Below are positions 9,832 to 19,193 of a DNA stretch of 64,000 nucleotides, in pieces. The notes beneath the pieces are model-generated. The model saw only the letters and a program-made list of their open reading frames with translations. It was not told the DNA's origin and searched no databases. Source of the stretch: Rhodospirillales bacterium. GTDB lineage: Bacteria; Pseudomonadota; Alphaproteobacteria; Rhodospirillales; Casp-alpha2. Positions within the stretch are counted from its first letter, which is position 1. Each line of letters opens with the position of its first letter. Where the stretch lies: contig JAGLED010000002.1 of assembly GCA_023145215.1 (NCBI GenBank), positions 1 through 64,000 of the forward strand, read 5' to 3'. Both the position numbers and the translations under genes were made by a program.

Positions 9832-10170
9832 CTAATCTTCGGGGTGAAGCATCAGCCGCTCGACCGGGCGGCCGTTCTGAAGGTGCTCGGAAATGATCTC
9901 GTCGATGTCCTCGGCGTTCTCGGCGCGATACCAGATTCCTTCCGGATAAATGACGATGGTCGGGCCGAGTTCGCAACGATCCAGACAACCGGCCTGATTG
10001 ATCCGGGTCTTCTCGATCCCCAGTTCCTTGACCCGGGCTTTCATGTAATTGCGGAGTTGCACCGCGCCTTTGCGCGCGCATGAGCCGCGTTCGTGCCCTT
10101 CGGGCCGTTCGTTCATGCAAACGAACACGTGGTTGTCGTAAAACGGCGCCAAGCCGTCCGCATCGCTCAT
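9832..10170 (-). CDS. Thioredoxin-like [2Fe-2S] ferredoxin
   Basis: Small (2Fe-2S) protein of the thioredoxin-fold ferredoxin family, 112 residues. The four expected cluster ligands are Cys18, Cys31, Cys62 and Cys66, the last pair in AGCLDRCELGP. The conserved motifs VFVCMNERP and GPTIVIYPEG are present. The physiological electron partner is not known from the sequence. It is followed upstream on the same strand, after 3 bases, by the DUF6489 gene, so the two are probably cotranscribed toward mnmE. Confidence 0.87.
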   Translation of the reverse strand: MSDADGLAPFYDNHVFVCMNERPEGHERGSCARKGAVQLRNYMKARVKELGIEKTRINQAGCLDRCELGPTIVIYPEGIWYRAENAEDIDEIISEHLQNGRPVERLMLHPED

Positions 10171-10173
10171 CGA

Positions 10174-10425
10174 TCAGTCTTCCTTTTCGTCTTCGGCGGA
10201 TTTCCCCATCTGCGACCAGAACATCCGCTGCATCTGTTCCCAGCCCTGGATACCGGCCGGCAGCCACGTTTTGAACATGGTCTCCGGGTCCATCGCCTGC
10301 AAATTGGCGCGCATCCGTTCCTCGACTTCCTTCATCATCGCTTCCTGAAGCGGCTTTACGTCGGGAAGCCCGAGAAACGTCCGTGCCTCTTCGGGCGTGC
10401 AATCGATATCGATCTTGACCTTCAT
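10174..10425 (-). CDS. DUF6489 family small protein
   Basis: Conserved alphaproteobacterial protein of unknown function, 83 residues from ATG 10425 (MKVKIDIDCTPEEARTFLG). The opening resembles the DUF6489 signature of a short beta strand followed by TPEEAR and a leucine-rich helix. The rest is amphipathic and Met/Trp-rich, ending in an acidic Lys/Glu/Asp tail; it suggests a small helical cytoplasmic protein. The frame is open for 26 more codons upstream, but those residues look non-coding. Likely operon with the ferredoxin gene. Confidence 0.75.
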   Translation of the reverse strand: MKVKIDIDCTPEEARTFLGLPDVKPLQEAMMKEVEERMRANLQAMDPETMFKTWLPAGIQGWEQMQRMFWSQMGKSAEDEKED

Positions 10426-10535
10426 GGCTGCCCCTCTCATGGTCTGCGGACGCTTGGAACGCGCCGGCCCCGACAAGGTAAGCGGGGAGAGGGCACGCTG
10501 CAACGGCCCTGTCCCGGCCGGCGGAAAGGAGCTTT

Positions 10536-12572
10536 ATGTCCCGCAATCACCTTGACCGAGAAACGTCTCCCTACCTCCTGCAGCACAAGGACAATCCGGT
10601 GCACTGGTACCCGTGGGGCGACGAGGCGCTCGCTCAGGCCAAAGCCCAGAACAAACCGATCCTGCTCAGCGTCGGCTACGCGGCATGCCACTGGTGCCAT
10701 GTGATGGCGCACGAGAGTTTCGAAGACCCCGCCATCGCCGACGAGATGAACCAGCGTTTCATCAACATCAAGGTCGACCGGGAAGAGCGCCCGGACATCG
10801 ACAACATTTATCAGACCGCGTTGCAGCTTTTGGGCGAGCACGGCGGCTGGCCATTGACGATGTTCCTGACACCGGACGGCGATCCATTCTGGGGCGGCAC
10901 GTATTTTCCGCCCACGCCGCGCTATGGCCGGCCCGGATTCGACCAGGTGCTCAAGTCGATTTCGCACACCTATCAGAACGCGCCCGATCAGGTCGACGGC
11001 AATGTCGGCGCTATCCGCGACGCCATGGAAAACGCGTTGGCGCCCAAGGGCGGCGGCGCGATGTCGCTGGAAACCCTCGACCAGGTTTCGGCCGCCGCCG
11101 TCCGCATGGTCGACCCTTATGCCGGCGGCACCCAGGGCGCGCCCAAATTTCCGCAACCGATGTTTTTCCGCTTTCTTTGGACGGCGCATCTCAGATCCGG
11201 GAGCGCCATCTTCGCCGACGCGGTCATCCTCAGCCTCGACAACATGTGTCAGGGCGGCATTTACGATCACCTGGGGGGCGGCTTCGCACGGTATTCGACG
11301 GATGACCGGTGGCTCGCGCCGCACTTCGAGAAGATGCTCTATGACAACGCACTTCTGCTGGAACTGATGAGCGACGCCTACCTCAAAACGAAGAGCCCGC
11401 TTTATAAGCAGCGCGCGGCGGAAACCATCGGCTGGCTTCTTCGCGAGATGAAAAACGGCAAGGAGGGCGCTGACGGGTTCGCCTTCGCGGGCGCGCTCGA
11501 CGCCGACAGCGAGGGGGAAGAGGGCAAGTTCTACGTCTGGTCGCTGGACGAGGTTCGCGAGGTCCTTGGTGACGACGCGGACGCGTTCGCGGCCGTTTAC
11601 GACGTCACGCCGGGGGGCAACTGGGAAGGGAAGACGATCCTCAACCGGCTGCACACGATGGACTGGGACGAAACGCGGGAAGAGGTGATGGCACCGCTGC
11701 GCGAAAAGTTGCTGGCGCGCCGCGCAACCCGTATCCGCCCGGGCCGCGATGACAAGATCCTCGCCGATTGGAACGGTCTCGCGGTCGCCGGTCTTGTACG
11801 CGCGGGAATCGTTTTTGACGAACCCGCGTGGGTCGGACTCGCCAGGGATGTGTTCGCCTGGGTGAAAACCAACATGACGGCGGATGACGGTCGCCTGCGC
11901 CACTCGTTCTGCGCCGGCCAGCTGCAGCATCCGGCGATCATCGACGATTACGCGAACATGGCCCGCGCCGCGCTTTTTCTTTCCGAGGCGACCGGCGACG
12001 CCGGTTACATCGCCGACGCCGAAACCTGGGTGCATATCGCCGACGATCATTATCTCGACAAAGCGGGCGGCGGCTACTTCATTTCCGCCGACGATACGCC
12101 GGGACTGGTCGCGCGGCCGAAACCGATCTTCGACAACGCGCAACCCGCCGGCAACGGGACCATGGCGGAAGTGCTGGTGCGGCTCTGGCTGATGACCGGC
12201 AAACCGACCTACCGAAGCCGCGCGGAAAGTCTCGTCGAGACCTTCATCACGGAAGAGGCGAACCACAACATTCACCATCCGACGTTGTTGGTCGCCTGGG
12301 AGATGCTGATGCGCGGCACGCAGATCGTCATCGCCGGCGATCCGGCGGACGACGACGCCCAGGCGCTTGCCGACGTGGCGCTGAAGACGCCCAACCGGCT
12401 CAGCGTCGTCACCCGCGTGCCGCCCGACGCCGAACTTCCCGACGGTCACGCCGCCGCTGGCAAGGGGGCAGTCGACGGCAAACCCGCCGCCTATGTCTGC
12501 GTCGGTCCGACCTGCTCACTGCCCGTCAATGACCCGGACGCGCTCGCCGACGCATTGGGCAACAACGGATGA
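10536..12572 (+). CDS. Thioredoxin-domain protein, DUF255 / YyaL family
   Basis: Large conserved protein related to Bacillus YyaL and mammalian SSP411 (spermatogenesis-associated protein 20). 678 residues. The N-terminal thioredoxin-like domain (about 1-165) opens with [18 protein letters not shown] and has CHWC at residues 51-54. The rest is an (alpha/alpha)6-toroid-like region resembling N-acylglucosamine epimerases, with [10 protein letters not shown] and DDYA blocks. The biochemical role is not established. A good AAGGAG ribosome binding site lies at 10526-10531. It overlaps the downstream ogt by 4 bases. Confidence 0.88.
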   Translation: MSRNHLDRETSPYLLQHKDNPVHWYPWGDEALAQAKAQNKPILLSVGYAACHWCHVMAHESFEDPAIADEMNQRFINIKVDREERPDIDNIYQTALQLLGEHGGWPLTMFLTPDGDPFWGGTYFPPTPRYGRPGFDQVLKSISHTYQNAPDQVDGNVGAIRDAMENALAPKGGGAMSLETLDQVSAAAVRMVDPYAGGTQGAPKFPQPMFFRFLWTAHLRSGSAIFADAVILSLDNMCQGGIYDHLGGGFARYSTDDRWLAPHFEKMLYDNALLLELMSDAYLKTKSPLYKQRAAETIGWLLREMKNGKEGADGFAFAGALDADSEGEEGKFYVWSLDEVREVLGDDADAFAAVYDVTPGGNWEGKTILNRLHTMDWDETREEVMAPLREKLLARRATRIRPGRDDKILADWNGLAVAGLVRAGIVFDEPAWVGLARDVFAWVKTNMTADDGRLRHSFCAGQLQHPAIIDDYANMARAALFLSEATGDAGYIADAETWVHIADDHYLDKAGGGYFISADDTPGLVARPKPIFDNAQPAGNGTMAEVLVRLWLMTGKPTYRSRAESLVETFITEEANHNIHHPTLLVAWEMLMRGTQIVIAGDPADDDAQALADVALKTPNRLSVVTRVPPDAELPDGHAAAGKGAVDGKPAAYVCVGPTCSLPVNDPDALADALGNNG

Positions 12573-13033
12573 CCGAATACATCTCCTTCAATTCCCCGAT
12601 CGGGGCTTTGACGGTTTTCGCCGAGAGCGGCGCCCTGATCGTAATCGAAGCGGGTGCCGTACCGGGGGCAGGGAGCGCAGATCCGTTACTTATCGAAGCA
12701 CGCCGCCAGATCGACGATTATTTCGACGGCAAGCGCAAGGACTTCGACCTGCCGCTCAACCCGGCAGGGACGCCGCGCCAACGCGAGATCTGGGCGGCGA
12801 TGGCGAAAATTCCTTATGGCGAAACCCGCACCTACGGGGCGCTTGCGAATGCCGTTAAAAGTTCCGCACGCGCCGTCGGCGGCGCGTGCGGGCGTAATCC
12901 GCTGCCGATTATTGTCCCGTGCCACCGGGTACTGGGCGCAAACGACGCCATCGGCGGCTATTCGTTCGCGGACGGGGCGGAGACCAAACGTCAGCTGTTG
13001 ACGCTCGAGGGTGTGCGCCTGGGCCTGATCTGA
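12569..13033 (+). CDS. ogt: Methylated-DNA--[protein]-cysteine S-methyltransferase
   Basis: Suicide repair enzyme that transfers alkyl groups from O6-alkylguanine to its own cysteine. 154 residues. The C-terminal domain carries the active-site motif PCHRV (Cys118) and the preceding helix-turn-helix segment [20 protein letters not shown]. The N-terminal domain is short, as in Ogt-type enzymes that lack an Ada part. The ATG overlaps the stop of the DUF255 gene (ATGA), so the pair is probably translationally coupled. The substrate range cannot be read from the sequence. Confidence 0.92.
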   Translation: MTEYISFNSPIGALTVFAESGALIVIEAGAVPGAGSADPLLIEARRQIDDYFDGKRKDFDLPLNPAGTPRQREIWAAMAKIPYGETRTYGALANAVKSSARAVGGACGRNPLPIIVPCHRVLGANDAIGGYSFADGAETKRQLLTLEGVRLGLI

Positions 13034-13099
13034 TTCCTTGTCGGGAACGGCTACGCCCCCCATATTTCCGTTAACACCAATGAAACGGGGAGGATATTC

Positions 13100-14071
13100 A
13101 TGGTCAAAGCCATTCGCGTATACGAAGCCGGCGGTCCCGAGGTTCTGAAATGGGAAGACGTCGAGGTCGGCGATCCCGGACCGGGCGAAGTCCGCATCAA
13201 GCAGAAAACCGTCGGTCTCAACTACATCGACGTCTATTTCCGGACCGGGCTTTATCCGGTCGAGTTCCCGGCGATCATCGGCATGGAAGCCGCCGGTGTT
13301 ATCGATGCGGTGGGCGACGGCGTTGACGAGTTCAAGGTCGGCGACCGGGTCGCCTATCCGATGGTGCCCGGCGCATATACGGAAATGCGCTGCATGCCGA
13401 CGTTGAAAGTGGTCAAGCTGCCGGACGCCATCGACGACCAGACGGCAGCCGCGATGATGCTCAAGGGCCTGACCGCGCAGTATCTGTTGTTCAGGACGTA
13501 CAAAGTCCAACCGGGCGATAACATCCTGGTTTACGCCGCCGCGGGGGGTGTCGGGCTTATCCTCTGTCAATGGGCAAAGAAACTGGGCGCGACCGTAATC
13601 GGCTGCGTCGGTTCGAAGGAAAAAGCCGATCTCGCCGTCGCCAACGGCTGCGATCACCCGATCCTGTATCGCGACGAAAACATTCCCGAACGGGTCAAGG
13701 AACTGACCGGCGGCGAAGGTGTCGCGGTCGCCTACGACAGTATCGGCAAGGCAACGTTCATGGACAGCCTCGACAGCCTCAAGCCGTTCGGCACGATGGT
13801 GACGTACGGGAATGCATCGGGTCCGGTCGAGGCGTTCAACCCGGGTATCCTGGCGCCCAAGGGGTCGCTTTACGTGACCCGCCCGACGCTGGGCACCCAC
13901 ACCGCAACCCGCGAGCTCGTCCTCGACGGCACCAAGCATCTGTTCGATGCGGTAACCTCGGGCGACGTCAAGATCTCGGTCAACCAGACGTATGAGCTGA
14001 AAGACGTGGCCAAAGCACACGCCGAACTCGAAGCCCGTGAAACGACCGGCTCGACGGTCTTCACCGTCTAA
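13100..14071 (+). CDS. Quinone oxidoreductase, zeta-crystallin type
   Basis: NADPH-dependent medium-chain reductase without zinc, 323 residues. The N-terminal GroES-like domain carries GPGEVRIKQKTVGLNYIDVY. The Rossmann fold has the nucleotide-binding AAAGGVGLILCQWAKKLGA around residue 150. It lacks the zinc-binding cysteine cluster of alcohol dehydrogenases and matches the Qor subfamily. Strong ribosome binding site (GGGGAGGA) 5 bases before ATG 13100. It has its own gap upstream and a strong intrinsic terminator downstream, so it is probably monocistronic. Quinone substrate not provable here. Confidence 0.88.
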   Translation: MVKAIRVYEAGGPEVLKWEDVEVGDPGPGEVRIKQKTVGLNYIDVYFRTGLYPVEFPAIIGMEAAGVIDAVGDGVDEFKVGDRVAYPMVPGAYTEMRCMPTLKVVKLPDAIDDQTAAAMMLKGLTAQYLLFRTYKVQPGDNILVYAAAGGVGLILCQWAKKLGATVIGCVGSKEKADLAVANGCDHPILYRDENIPERVKELTGGEGVAVAYDSIGKATFMDSLDSLKPFGTMVTYGNASGPVEAFNPGILAPKGSLYVTRPTLGTHTATRELVLDGTKHLFDAVTSGDVKISVNQTYELKDVAKAHAELEARETTGSTVFTV

Positions 14072-14090
14072 GCGACAACCGATAATTCCG

Positions 14091-14127
14091 AAAGCGCCGG
14101 TATGCCTGTCATGCCGGCGCTTTTTCT
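14091..14127 (+). terminator. Rho-independent terminator after the quinone oxidoreductase gene
   Basis: AAAGCGCCGG (14091-14100) pairs with CCGGCGCTTT (14114-14123), with extra inner pairing, and is followed by a T-rich run (TTTTTCTT). It starts 20 bases after the stop codon. The clearest intrinsic terminator in the window; the symmetric A and T tracts might allow use in both directions. Confidence 0.85.
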
Positions 14128-14233
14128 TGGATCATTCGCGGATCGGTTTAACCGGCAACCTAATCGGTCCCTCCAACGCTGGCGTTCGACCGCTGTCGCT
14201 CCTAAGCTATATCCACGATGGGCAAATCAAGAC

Positions 14234-14248
14234 GAGGCCACAGGCCTC
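14234..14248. repeat. Hairpin upstream of the PAS_5 gene
   Basis: GAGGCC and GGCCTC form a perfect 6-bp stem around ACA. The hairpin ends 19 bases before the ATG of the interrupted PAS_5 gene. It may be a leader structure or chance; no T-run follows. Confidence 0.35.
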
Positions 14249-14267
14249 TCTGTAACGAGCACCCGAC

Positions 14268-14795
14268 ATGCTGATTGCCGAGATCGATCCGGAACATCTG
14301 GAAGGCGGTCTTGCCGACGTATACGCCTATTGGTTCAAAGCCAAGGGCGACGCAAAGATCGGTCCGTCCTGGTCGGTCTTCGACATGCTGGAGTTGCCGC
14401 TGAAGCTGCTACCCTCCATTTTGGTGCTCGATATCGCCGAGCCGGTCAAAAATAGCGTCTATCGCTACTGGGGCCGGTAACTGACCTATATTCACGGCGT
14501 CGACATGACCAATAAATGCCCCTACAGCCTCAGGCCGCAAGACCTTGCCGATCAGCTTTTGACCGATCACACCAAGGTGGTGAACAGCAAAAAGCCGCTT
14601 TGCGGCCATTACATCTTCGAGACGTTCGATCATTACAAGCTGACGCATTCGATGATCCGGCTGCCGCTGTCGAACGACGGCATGACGGTCACGAACATCG
14701 TCATCGCCACCGACTACTCGCAGACGTCGCTCCAGATGATCAACAAGTTCCGGCAGGACTACCAGGAAGGGCTCCGGCGCCGGGCCATCGCCTGA
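14268..14795 (+). pseudogene. PAS_5-family protein interrupted by an in-frame stop
   Basis: Two short open frames, 14268-14480 (70 residues) and 14505-14795 (96 residues), lie in the same frame and together make one 176-codon unit. The first half ends in LPSILVLDI...VYRYWGR; after TAA 14478-14480 the frame continues LTYIHGVDMTNKCPYSL and ends with MIRLPLSNDGMTV. That order matches a single PAS_5 domain (typically RYWG-x-x-x-x-IHG-x-D-M-T-G-K). One base change in TAA would restore the gene. It could be a recent nonsense mutation, a sequencing or assembly error, or a read-through product. Reinitiation at ATG 14505 is possible, but the product would lack half the fold. The family's ligand and function are unknown. 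Confidence 0.82.
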
Positions 14796-14816
14796 GCGGC
14801 GGGCCCGGCCACCGAT

Positions 14817-16073
14817 TTACTGGTTCATTGAATCGAAGAAATCGTCGTTGTTCTTGGACGTCTTGATCTTGTCGAGCAGGAATTCCATCGCGTCGACCAC
14901 GCCCATCGGCATGAGGATCCGGCGCAGCACCCACATCTTGGCGAGCGTGCCCTTGTCAACCAGTAGCTCCTCTTTCCGGGTGCCCGACTTGGTGATGTCG
15001 ATCGTCGGCCACACGCGCTTGTCGGAAAGCTTGCGGTCGAGGATGATTTCCGAGTTACCGGTCCCTTTGAATTCTTCGAAGATGACTTCGTCCATGCGCG
15101 AGCCGGTGTCGATCAGCGCGGTCGCGATGATCGTCAGCGAGCCACCTTCCTCGATGTTGCGCGCCGCGCCAAAGAACCGCTTCGGGCGCTGCAGCGCGTT
15201 GGCGTCGACACCACCGGTCAGCACCTTGCCGGACGACGGCACGACGGTGTTGTAGGCGCGCGCGAGGCGGGTGATCGAGTCCAGAAGGATGACCACGTCG
15301 CGTTTGTGCTCGACCAGGCGCTTCGCCTTTTCCAGCACCATCTCCGTGACCTGCACGTGACGCGTCGCGGGTTCGTCGAACGTCGACGAGATCACTTCGC
15401 CGCGCACGGTGCGCGCCATGTCGGTGACTTCCTCGGGCCGCTCGTCGATCAGCAGGACGATCAGGTAGCATTCCGGATGATTGCGGGCTATCGAGTTGGC
15501 CATGTTCTGCAGCATGACCGTCTTACCGGTCCTGGGCGGCGCCACGATCAGGCCGCGCTGGCCCTTGCCGAGCGGGCTGACGAGGTCGAGCACCCGGTGC
15601 GTCGGATCCTTCACTTCCGGATCGTCGATCTCCATCTCCAACCGCGCTTCGGGATAAAGCGGCGTCAGGTTATCGAAGTTGATGCGGTGACGAACGGCGC
15701 CCGGATCTTCGAAGTTGACCTTGTTGATCTTGAGGAGGGCGAAATAGCGCTCACCCTCTTTCGGCGCGCGGATTTCGCCTTCGACGGTATCCCCCGTCCT
15801 GAGCGAAAAGCGGCGGATCTGGCTGGGGCTGACGTAGATATCGTCCGGTCCCGGCAGATAGTTGGCTTCCGGACTGCGCAGGAACCCGAAGCCGTCTTGC
15901 AGCACCTCGAGCACCCCGTCGCCGAAGATCGCAATGTCGTCTTCGGCAAGATGCTTGAGGATCGCGAACATCATGTCCTGCTTCCTGAGCGAACTCGCGT
16001 TCTCGATCTCCAGCTCTTCGGCGTAGGCCAGAAGGTCTGCCGGTGATTTTTCTTTGAGGTCCTTGAGATTCAT
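14817..16073 (-). CDS. rho: Transcription termination factor Rho
   Basis: Hexameric RNA-dependent ATPase that terminates untranslated transcripts. 418 residues. The N-terminal Rho_N helical domain ([21 protein letters not shown]) is followed by the cold-shock-like RNA-binding domain ([20 protein letters not shown]). The ATPase core has the P-loop [24 protein letters not shown] and the R-loop region [12 protein letters not shown]. It is convergent with the PAS_5 gene, with 21 bases between them. The gap to hemJ upstream is 194 bp, enough for a leader through which Rho may control itself. Confidence 0.97.
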   Translation of the reverse strand: MNLKDLKEKSPADLLAYAEELEIENASSLRKQDMMFAILKHLAEDDIAIFGDGVLEVLQDGFGFLRSPEANYLPGPDDIYVSPSQIRRFSLRTGDTVEGEIRAPKEGERYFALLKINKVNFEDPGAVRHRINFDNLTPLYPEARLEMEIDDPEVKDPTHRVLDLVSPLGKGQRGLIVAPPRTGKTVMLQNMANSIARNHPECYLIVLLIDERPEEVTDMARTVRGEVISSTFDEPATRHVQVTEMVLEKAKRLVEHKRDVVILLDSITRLARAYNTVVPSSGKVLTGGVDANALQRPKRFFGAARNIEEGGSLTIIATALIDTGSRMDEVIFEEFKGTGNSEIILDRKLSDKRVWPTIDITKSGTRKEELLVDKGTLAKMWVLRRILMPMGVVDAMEFLLDKIKTSKNNDDFFDSMNQ

Positions 16074-16136
16074 GTATCTGCTTCGATTATCGGTTTCGGG
16101 GGGAAAAGGAAAAAAGGTGATATGCCGAAACGGCCG

Positions 16137-16150
16137 GGTCCCTCGGGACC
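16137..16150. repeat. Hairpin in the rho leader region
   Basis: GGTCCC and GGGACC form a perfect 6-bp inverted repeat around TC. It lies in the gap between hemJ and rho. On the minus strand a pyrimidine-rich tract follows about 10-20 bases later, but it is too distant for a classical terminator. Confidence 0.35.
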
Positions 16151-16267
16151 TGTGGCGCGGCTTTTTCTCGTGCCGCTCAGAAGTTCAGGCAATCACAGTA
16201 GGTCGGAACGCGTCCGGTTAAGATGGCAAACGATTACGATAGTCGGTGCACCCTGTCAATTGGCTTT

Positions 16268-16699
16268 TCAGAAAGGCTTCACGACGGCCATGATGACGAT
16301 CACGATCATCAGGACGGTCGGTATCTCGTTGGCGATCCGGTAAAACTTGTGGCCGCGCGTATTCCGGTCGGCCTCGAAGTCCTTTCGCCACTTCGCCATC
16401 AGCATGTGCGTCACCATCAGCCCGGCCACGCACGTCAGTTTGACGTGCAGCCAGCCGGATGAAAAATCCTGGTACGCCAGCAAGAACCCGCCCGCGATCA
16501 GCGACACGACCATCGCCGGGTTCATAATCGCGCGTAGCAGTCGCCGCTCCATGACTTTCAACGTTTCCGAGAGCTCGGAGCCCTGTTCAGCGTCCGCGTG
16601 ATAGACGAACAACCTGGGCAGATAGAGCAGCCCCGCCATCCACGCGATCACGGCAATGATATGCAGCGCCTTCAGCCAGAAATATGCGGTGCCGTCCAT
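16268..16699 (-). CDS. hemJ: Protoporphyrinogen IX oxidase HemJ
   Basis: Membrane haem-dependent enzyme that oxidises protoporphyrinogen IX to protoporphyrin IX, the step before ferrochelatase. 143 residues with four hydrophobic segments. Conserved features are the early histidine (WLKALHIIAVIAWMAGLLYLPR), YHADAE, an arginine pair in MERRLLRAIMNP, and the late KFYRIANEIPT motif. It sits 16 bases downstream of hemH on the same strand, giving hemE-hemH-hemJ as a terminal haem-synthesis operon. Confidence 0.94.
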   Translation of the reverse strand: MDGTAYFWLKALHIIAVIAWMAGLLYLPRLFVYHADAEQGSELSETLKVMERRLLRAIMNPAMVVSLIAGGFLLAYQDFSSGWLHVKLTCVAGLMVTHMLMAKWRKDFEADRNTRGHKFYRIANEIPTVLMIVIVIMAVVKPF

Positions 16700-16715
16700 A
16701 ACCCTCTACCGTGTT

Positions 16716-17741
16716 TCACGCCCACGCGCATTTGCCGCAGTGTTCCGGGCAGATCCGCCCACCGTCGCCCGATATCCGTGGCCCATCCGCATGAACGGCT
16801 TTCCTGACCAACCCCGCCATCGCGGCAACAAACGACGGGTGCGTACCGACCGACGCGATCCGCGTGTAGCCCGGTACACCGTGTTCTTCCGCCAACTCCC
16901 GGTATTCGATATCCAGTTCGACCAGCGTTTCCGAATGCTCGGAAACGAACGCAATGGGTACCACGATCACCGGCACGCCGTCAGCCCCGGCCCGTTTGAT
17001 TTCGTCATCCGTCGACGGGCCGATCCATTCCAGAGGTCCAACCTGACTTTGGTAGCACACCACCCAATCAAGCCCGTCGATTGCAAGCCGTTCAACCACC
17101 GCGTCCGCGGTCCGTTCCACCTGCCATTGATACGGATCGCCGGCGGCAACGACTTTTTTGGGCAGACCGTGTGCGGAAAACAGCACCCTCGGTTTCCGTC
17201 CGGTGCTCGCCTCCGCGTAGGCATTGCGGATCAGCGACACCTGCGCATCGATCCAACCGTCCGTCTGCGGATAACAACAGATCTCGACGGTCGGCGCGGA
17301 AATCCCGGCCGCCGTGGCTGCACGATGCCAATCCTTGATCGATGACCCGCTCGTGGTTGTCGAATATTGCGGATAAAGCGGCAGCAGAATGATCTTGTCC
17401 GGGTCAAATTTTTTGACGTCCTTGGCTGTGGCGTCGCTCATCGGATGCCAATAGCGCATGCAGATGAAGGTTTTGACCGTCCCCAGATCCGGGCACTGCT
17501 TTTCCAGTGCCTGCGCCTGTTCGACGGTGAGTTCGAGAAGTGGCGACTTTCCACCCAAATTATCATAAATCTCGCGGGCGATCGGCGCGCGGCGGCGCGA
17601 GATCAACTTCGCCAGCAACCAGCGAAAGGGTTGCGGCACCTGGATGATCGCCGGGTCTGAAAACAGGTTGAACAAAAACGGTTCGACTGCATCCGGACTG
17701 TCGGGGCCGCCCAGGTTAAACAGGACGACGGCGGTTTTCAT
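16716..17741 (-). CDS. hemH: Ferrochelatase
   Basis: Inserts ferrous iron into protoporphyrin IX to make haem. 341 residues. The N-terminal TAVVLFNLGGPDSPDAVEPF and the core motif LFSAHGLPKK, with the catalytic histidine, are typical. The C-terminus has clustered cysteines (CPEHCGKCAW), which in some ferrochelatases bind a [2Fe-2S] cluster; whether a cluster forms here is an inference. The ATG overlaps the hemE stop by 4 bases, showing coupling in hemE-hemH-hemJ. Confidence 0.95.
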   Translation of the reverse strand: MKTAVVLFNLGGPDSPDAVEPFLFNLFSDPAIIQVPQPFRWLLAKLISRRRAPIAREIYDNLGGKSPLLELTVEQAQALEKQCPDLGTVKTFICMRYWHPMSDATAKDVKKFDPDKIILLPLYPQYSTTTSGSSIKDWHRAATAAGISAPTVEICCYPQTDGWIDAQVSLIRNAYAEASTGRKPRVLFSAHGLPKKVVAAGDPYQWQVERTADAVVERLAIDGLDWVVCYQSQVGPLEWIGPSTDDEIKRAGADGVPVIVVPIAFVSEHSETLVELDIEYRELAEEHGVPGYTRIASVGTHPSFVAAMAGLVRKAVHADGPRISGDGGRICPEHCGKCAWA

Positions 17742-18805
17742 CGCTTACCCCGGATCCTATCGATCACACGCCCGACGTTTTCAGGCGGTGTTTGCGGCAC
17801 GATCCCATGCCCGAGGTTAAACACGAAACGGCGACCCTTCGTCTGTTCGAGGATATCGTCCACGGCCCGATCCATCGCGTCGCCGCCGACGACCAGCACG
17901 CGGTTGTCCAGATTCCCCTGCAATACGCATGTCTCCGGGATTTCCCGCATCGCCCAGTCGAGCGGTACGGAATGATCGAGCGACACCCCGTCGACGCCGG
18001 TTTGTTTCACATATTCAGGAATCATCACGCCACCTTGCCTCGGAAAACCGATGATCGGCACGTCGGGCGCCGATGCTTTCACGTTTTCTACGATGCGGCG
18101 GGTCGGTTCGATCACCAAAGATCGAAATTGCGATACGGAAAGCACGCCGGCCCAACTATCGAACAGCTGCAGAACTTCGGCGCCGGCCTTTACCTGTTCG
18201 ATCAGATAGCGCGACGTCGCGTCGACCAGAATATCCATCAACCTGGCGAATTCGTCCGGTTGCCGATACGCCCAACCCCGTGCGCGTTCGCACTCCGTCC
18301 GGCCCCTCCCCTCGACCATGTAGACGGCGACCGTCCAGGGCGATCCAGCAAAACCGATCAAACCTGTCGTTTTCGGGATTTCCACCGATAACCGTCGGAT
18401 GGTCTCGAATACCGGCGCCAGATTATCGACAACCCCGTCGACATTCAAAATCTCCAGCCCCTTCGCATCCCGGATCGGCTCCAACACCGGTCCTTCGCCC
18501 TGTTTGAACGCCACTTTCTGGCCCAGGGCATCCGGGATCACCAGGATATCCGCGAACAGGATCGACGCGTCGAAGCCGAACCGTCGGAGCGGCTGCAAAG
18601 TCACCTCGACCGCTGCGTCAGGTGTGTAGCAGAATTCCAGGAACGAACTGATGTTCGCGCGGACTTCACGATATTCCGGCAGATAGCGCCCAGCCTGACG
18701 CATCATCCAGACCGGCGGCGGTGAAACCACATCCCCTTCGAAGACGCGGATAAAAGGTTTTACCGAACGATCCGACGTCCGGGACATTTGGGAATTAAGG
18801 GGCAT
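17738..18805 (-). CDS. hemE: Uroporphyrinogen decarboxylase
   Basis: Converts uroporphyrinogen III to coproporphyrinogen III in haem synthesis. 355 residues; start at ATG 18805, with a second in-frame ATG at 18787 as an alternative because neither has a strong ribosome binding site. The substrate-binding motif MRQAGRYLPEYR and the catalytic-site region ASILFADILVIPDALG are present, as is GFPRQGG. It is the first gene of hemE-hemH-hemJ and borders the proposed chromosomal origin, as in Caulobacter. Confidence 0.96.
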   Translation of the reverse strand: MPLNSQMSRTSDRSVKPFIRVFEGDVVSPPPVWMMRQAGRYLPEYREVRANISSFLEFCYTPDAAVEVTLQPLRRFGFDASILFADILVIPDALGQKVAFKQGEGPVLEPIRDAKGLEILNVDGVVDNLAPVFETIRRLSVEIPKTTGLIGFAGSPWTVAVYMVEGRGRTECERARGWAYRQPDEFARLMDILVDATSRYLIEQVKAGAEVLQLFDSWAGVLSVSQFRSLVIEPTRRIVENVKASAPDVPIIGFPRQGGVMIPEYVKQTGVDGVSLDHSVPLDWAMREIPETCVLQGNLDNRVLVVGGDAMDRAVDDILEQTKGRRFVFNLGHGIVPQTPPENVGRVIDRIRGKR

Positions 18806-18913
18806 TGTGTGGCTCTTTCGCTCGCTTCATGAGCTCCGGGCTTACTTCTATAGACTCTATATATAAAGAAAATAGTAGTTGTAATTGGACCAATGAATCC
18901 TGGGGATTAAGTA

Positions 18914-18922
18914 TCATCCACA
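18914..18922 (+). promoter_or_regulatory. DnaA box, one mismatch
   Basis: TCATCCACA differs from the consensus TTATCCACA at one base. It is 2 bases away from the next near box, so the two could bind adjacent DnaA protomers. Confidence 0.6.
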
Positions 18923-18924
18923 GG

Positions 18925-18933
18925 TTATCCAGA
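18925..18933 (+). promoter_or_regulatory. DnaA box, one mismatch
   Basis: TTATCCAGA differs from TTATCCACA at one base; same orientation as its neighbour and as the perfect box at 19175. Confidence 0.55.
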
Positions 18934-19101
18934 CCTGGCGCATCCTTAGGTTTATTGCCGCAGCGCCGCAAGTATTTTTCGTCTCCGGAAAAAGTATCAA
19001 TGATTCCAATACCCTTTGCCGATTACCTAAAAACTCTCTAAAACCGCAGGAACTTGGGGTTTTTATGTTATCCCAAGGCCTTACAGAGGACTTCAAAGAT
19101 T

Positions 19102-19124
19102 TACACACTTGGACAACGTGTGTA
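19102..19124. repeat. Dyad in oriC
   Basis: TACACAC (19102-19108) and GTGTGTA (19118-19124) are perfect 7-bp inverted arms separated by 9 bp. Each arm contains ACACA, the 3' half of weak DnaA-type sites, so this may be a symmetric pair of low-affinity initiator sites. Confidence 0.5.
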
Positions 19125-19174
19125 TCCCGTAAGCTCGATATGGGTATTAAAGACTGATTTTAGAGCCTTGTAAG

Positions 19175-19183
19175 TTATCCACA
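19175..19183 (+). promoter_or_regulatory. Perfect DnaA box
   Basis: TTATCCACA, the exact consensus, 10 bases before the palindrome at 19194 and 53 bases before the ppsR start. Confidence 0.8.
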
Positions 19184-19193
19184 ATTTCATCCC

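Noticed and set aside
10437-12449. 670-residue minus-strand frame opposite the DUF255 gene
   Set aside because: The plus-strand protein is conserved and has an ideal ribosome binding site; the antisense frame has no recognisable motif.
16712-16720. TGTTTCACG near the hemJ-hemH junction, a parS half-site
   Set aside because: Only the left half matches; the right half (CCCACGC) is lost, so ParB loading is unlikely.
18995-19007. TATCAATGATTCC as an IHF site in oriC
   Set aside because: Matches the WATCAA half but not the TTR part; too weak to call.
18805-19108. Short frames inside the oriC gap on both strands
   Set aside because: No conserved motif, poor start contexts, and the AT-rich DnaA-box composition indicates a non-coding origin.
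18907-19160. TTAA words in oriC as CtrA sites
   Set aside because: None fits TTAA-N7-TTAA; the nearest (19147) has two mismatches in the second half.
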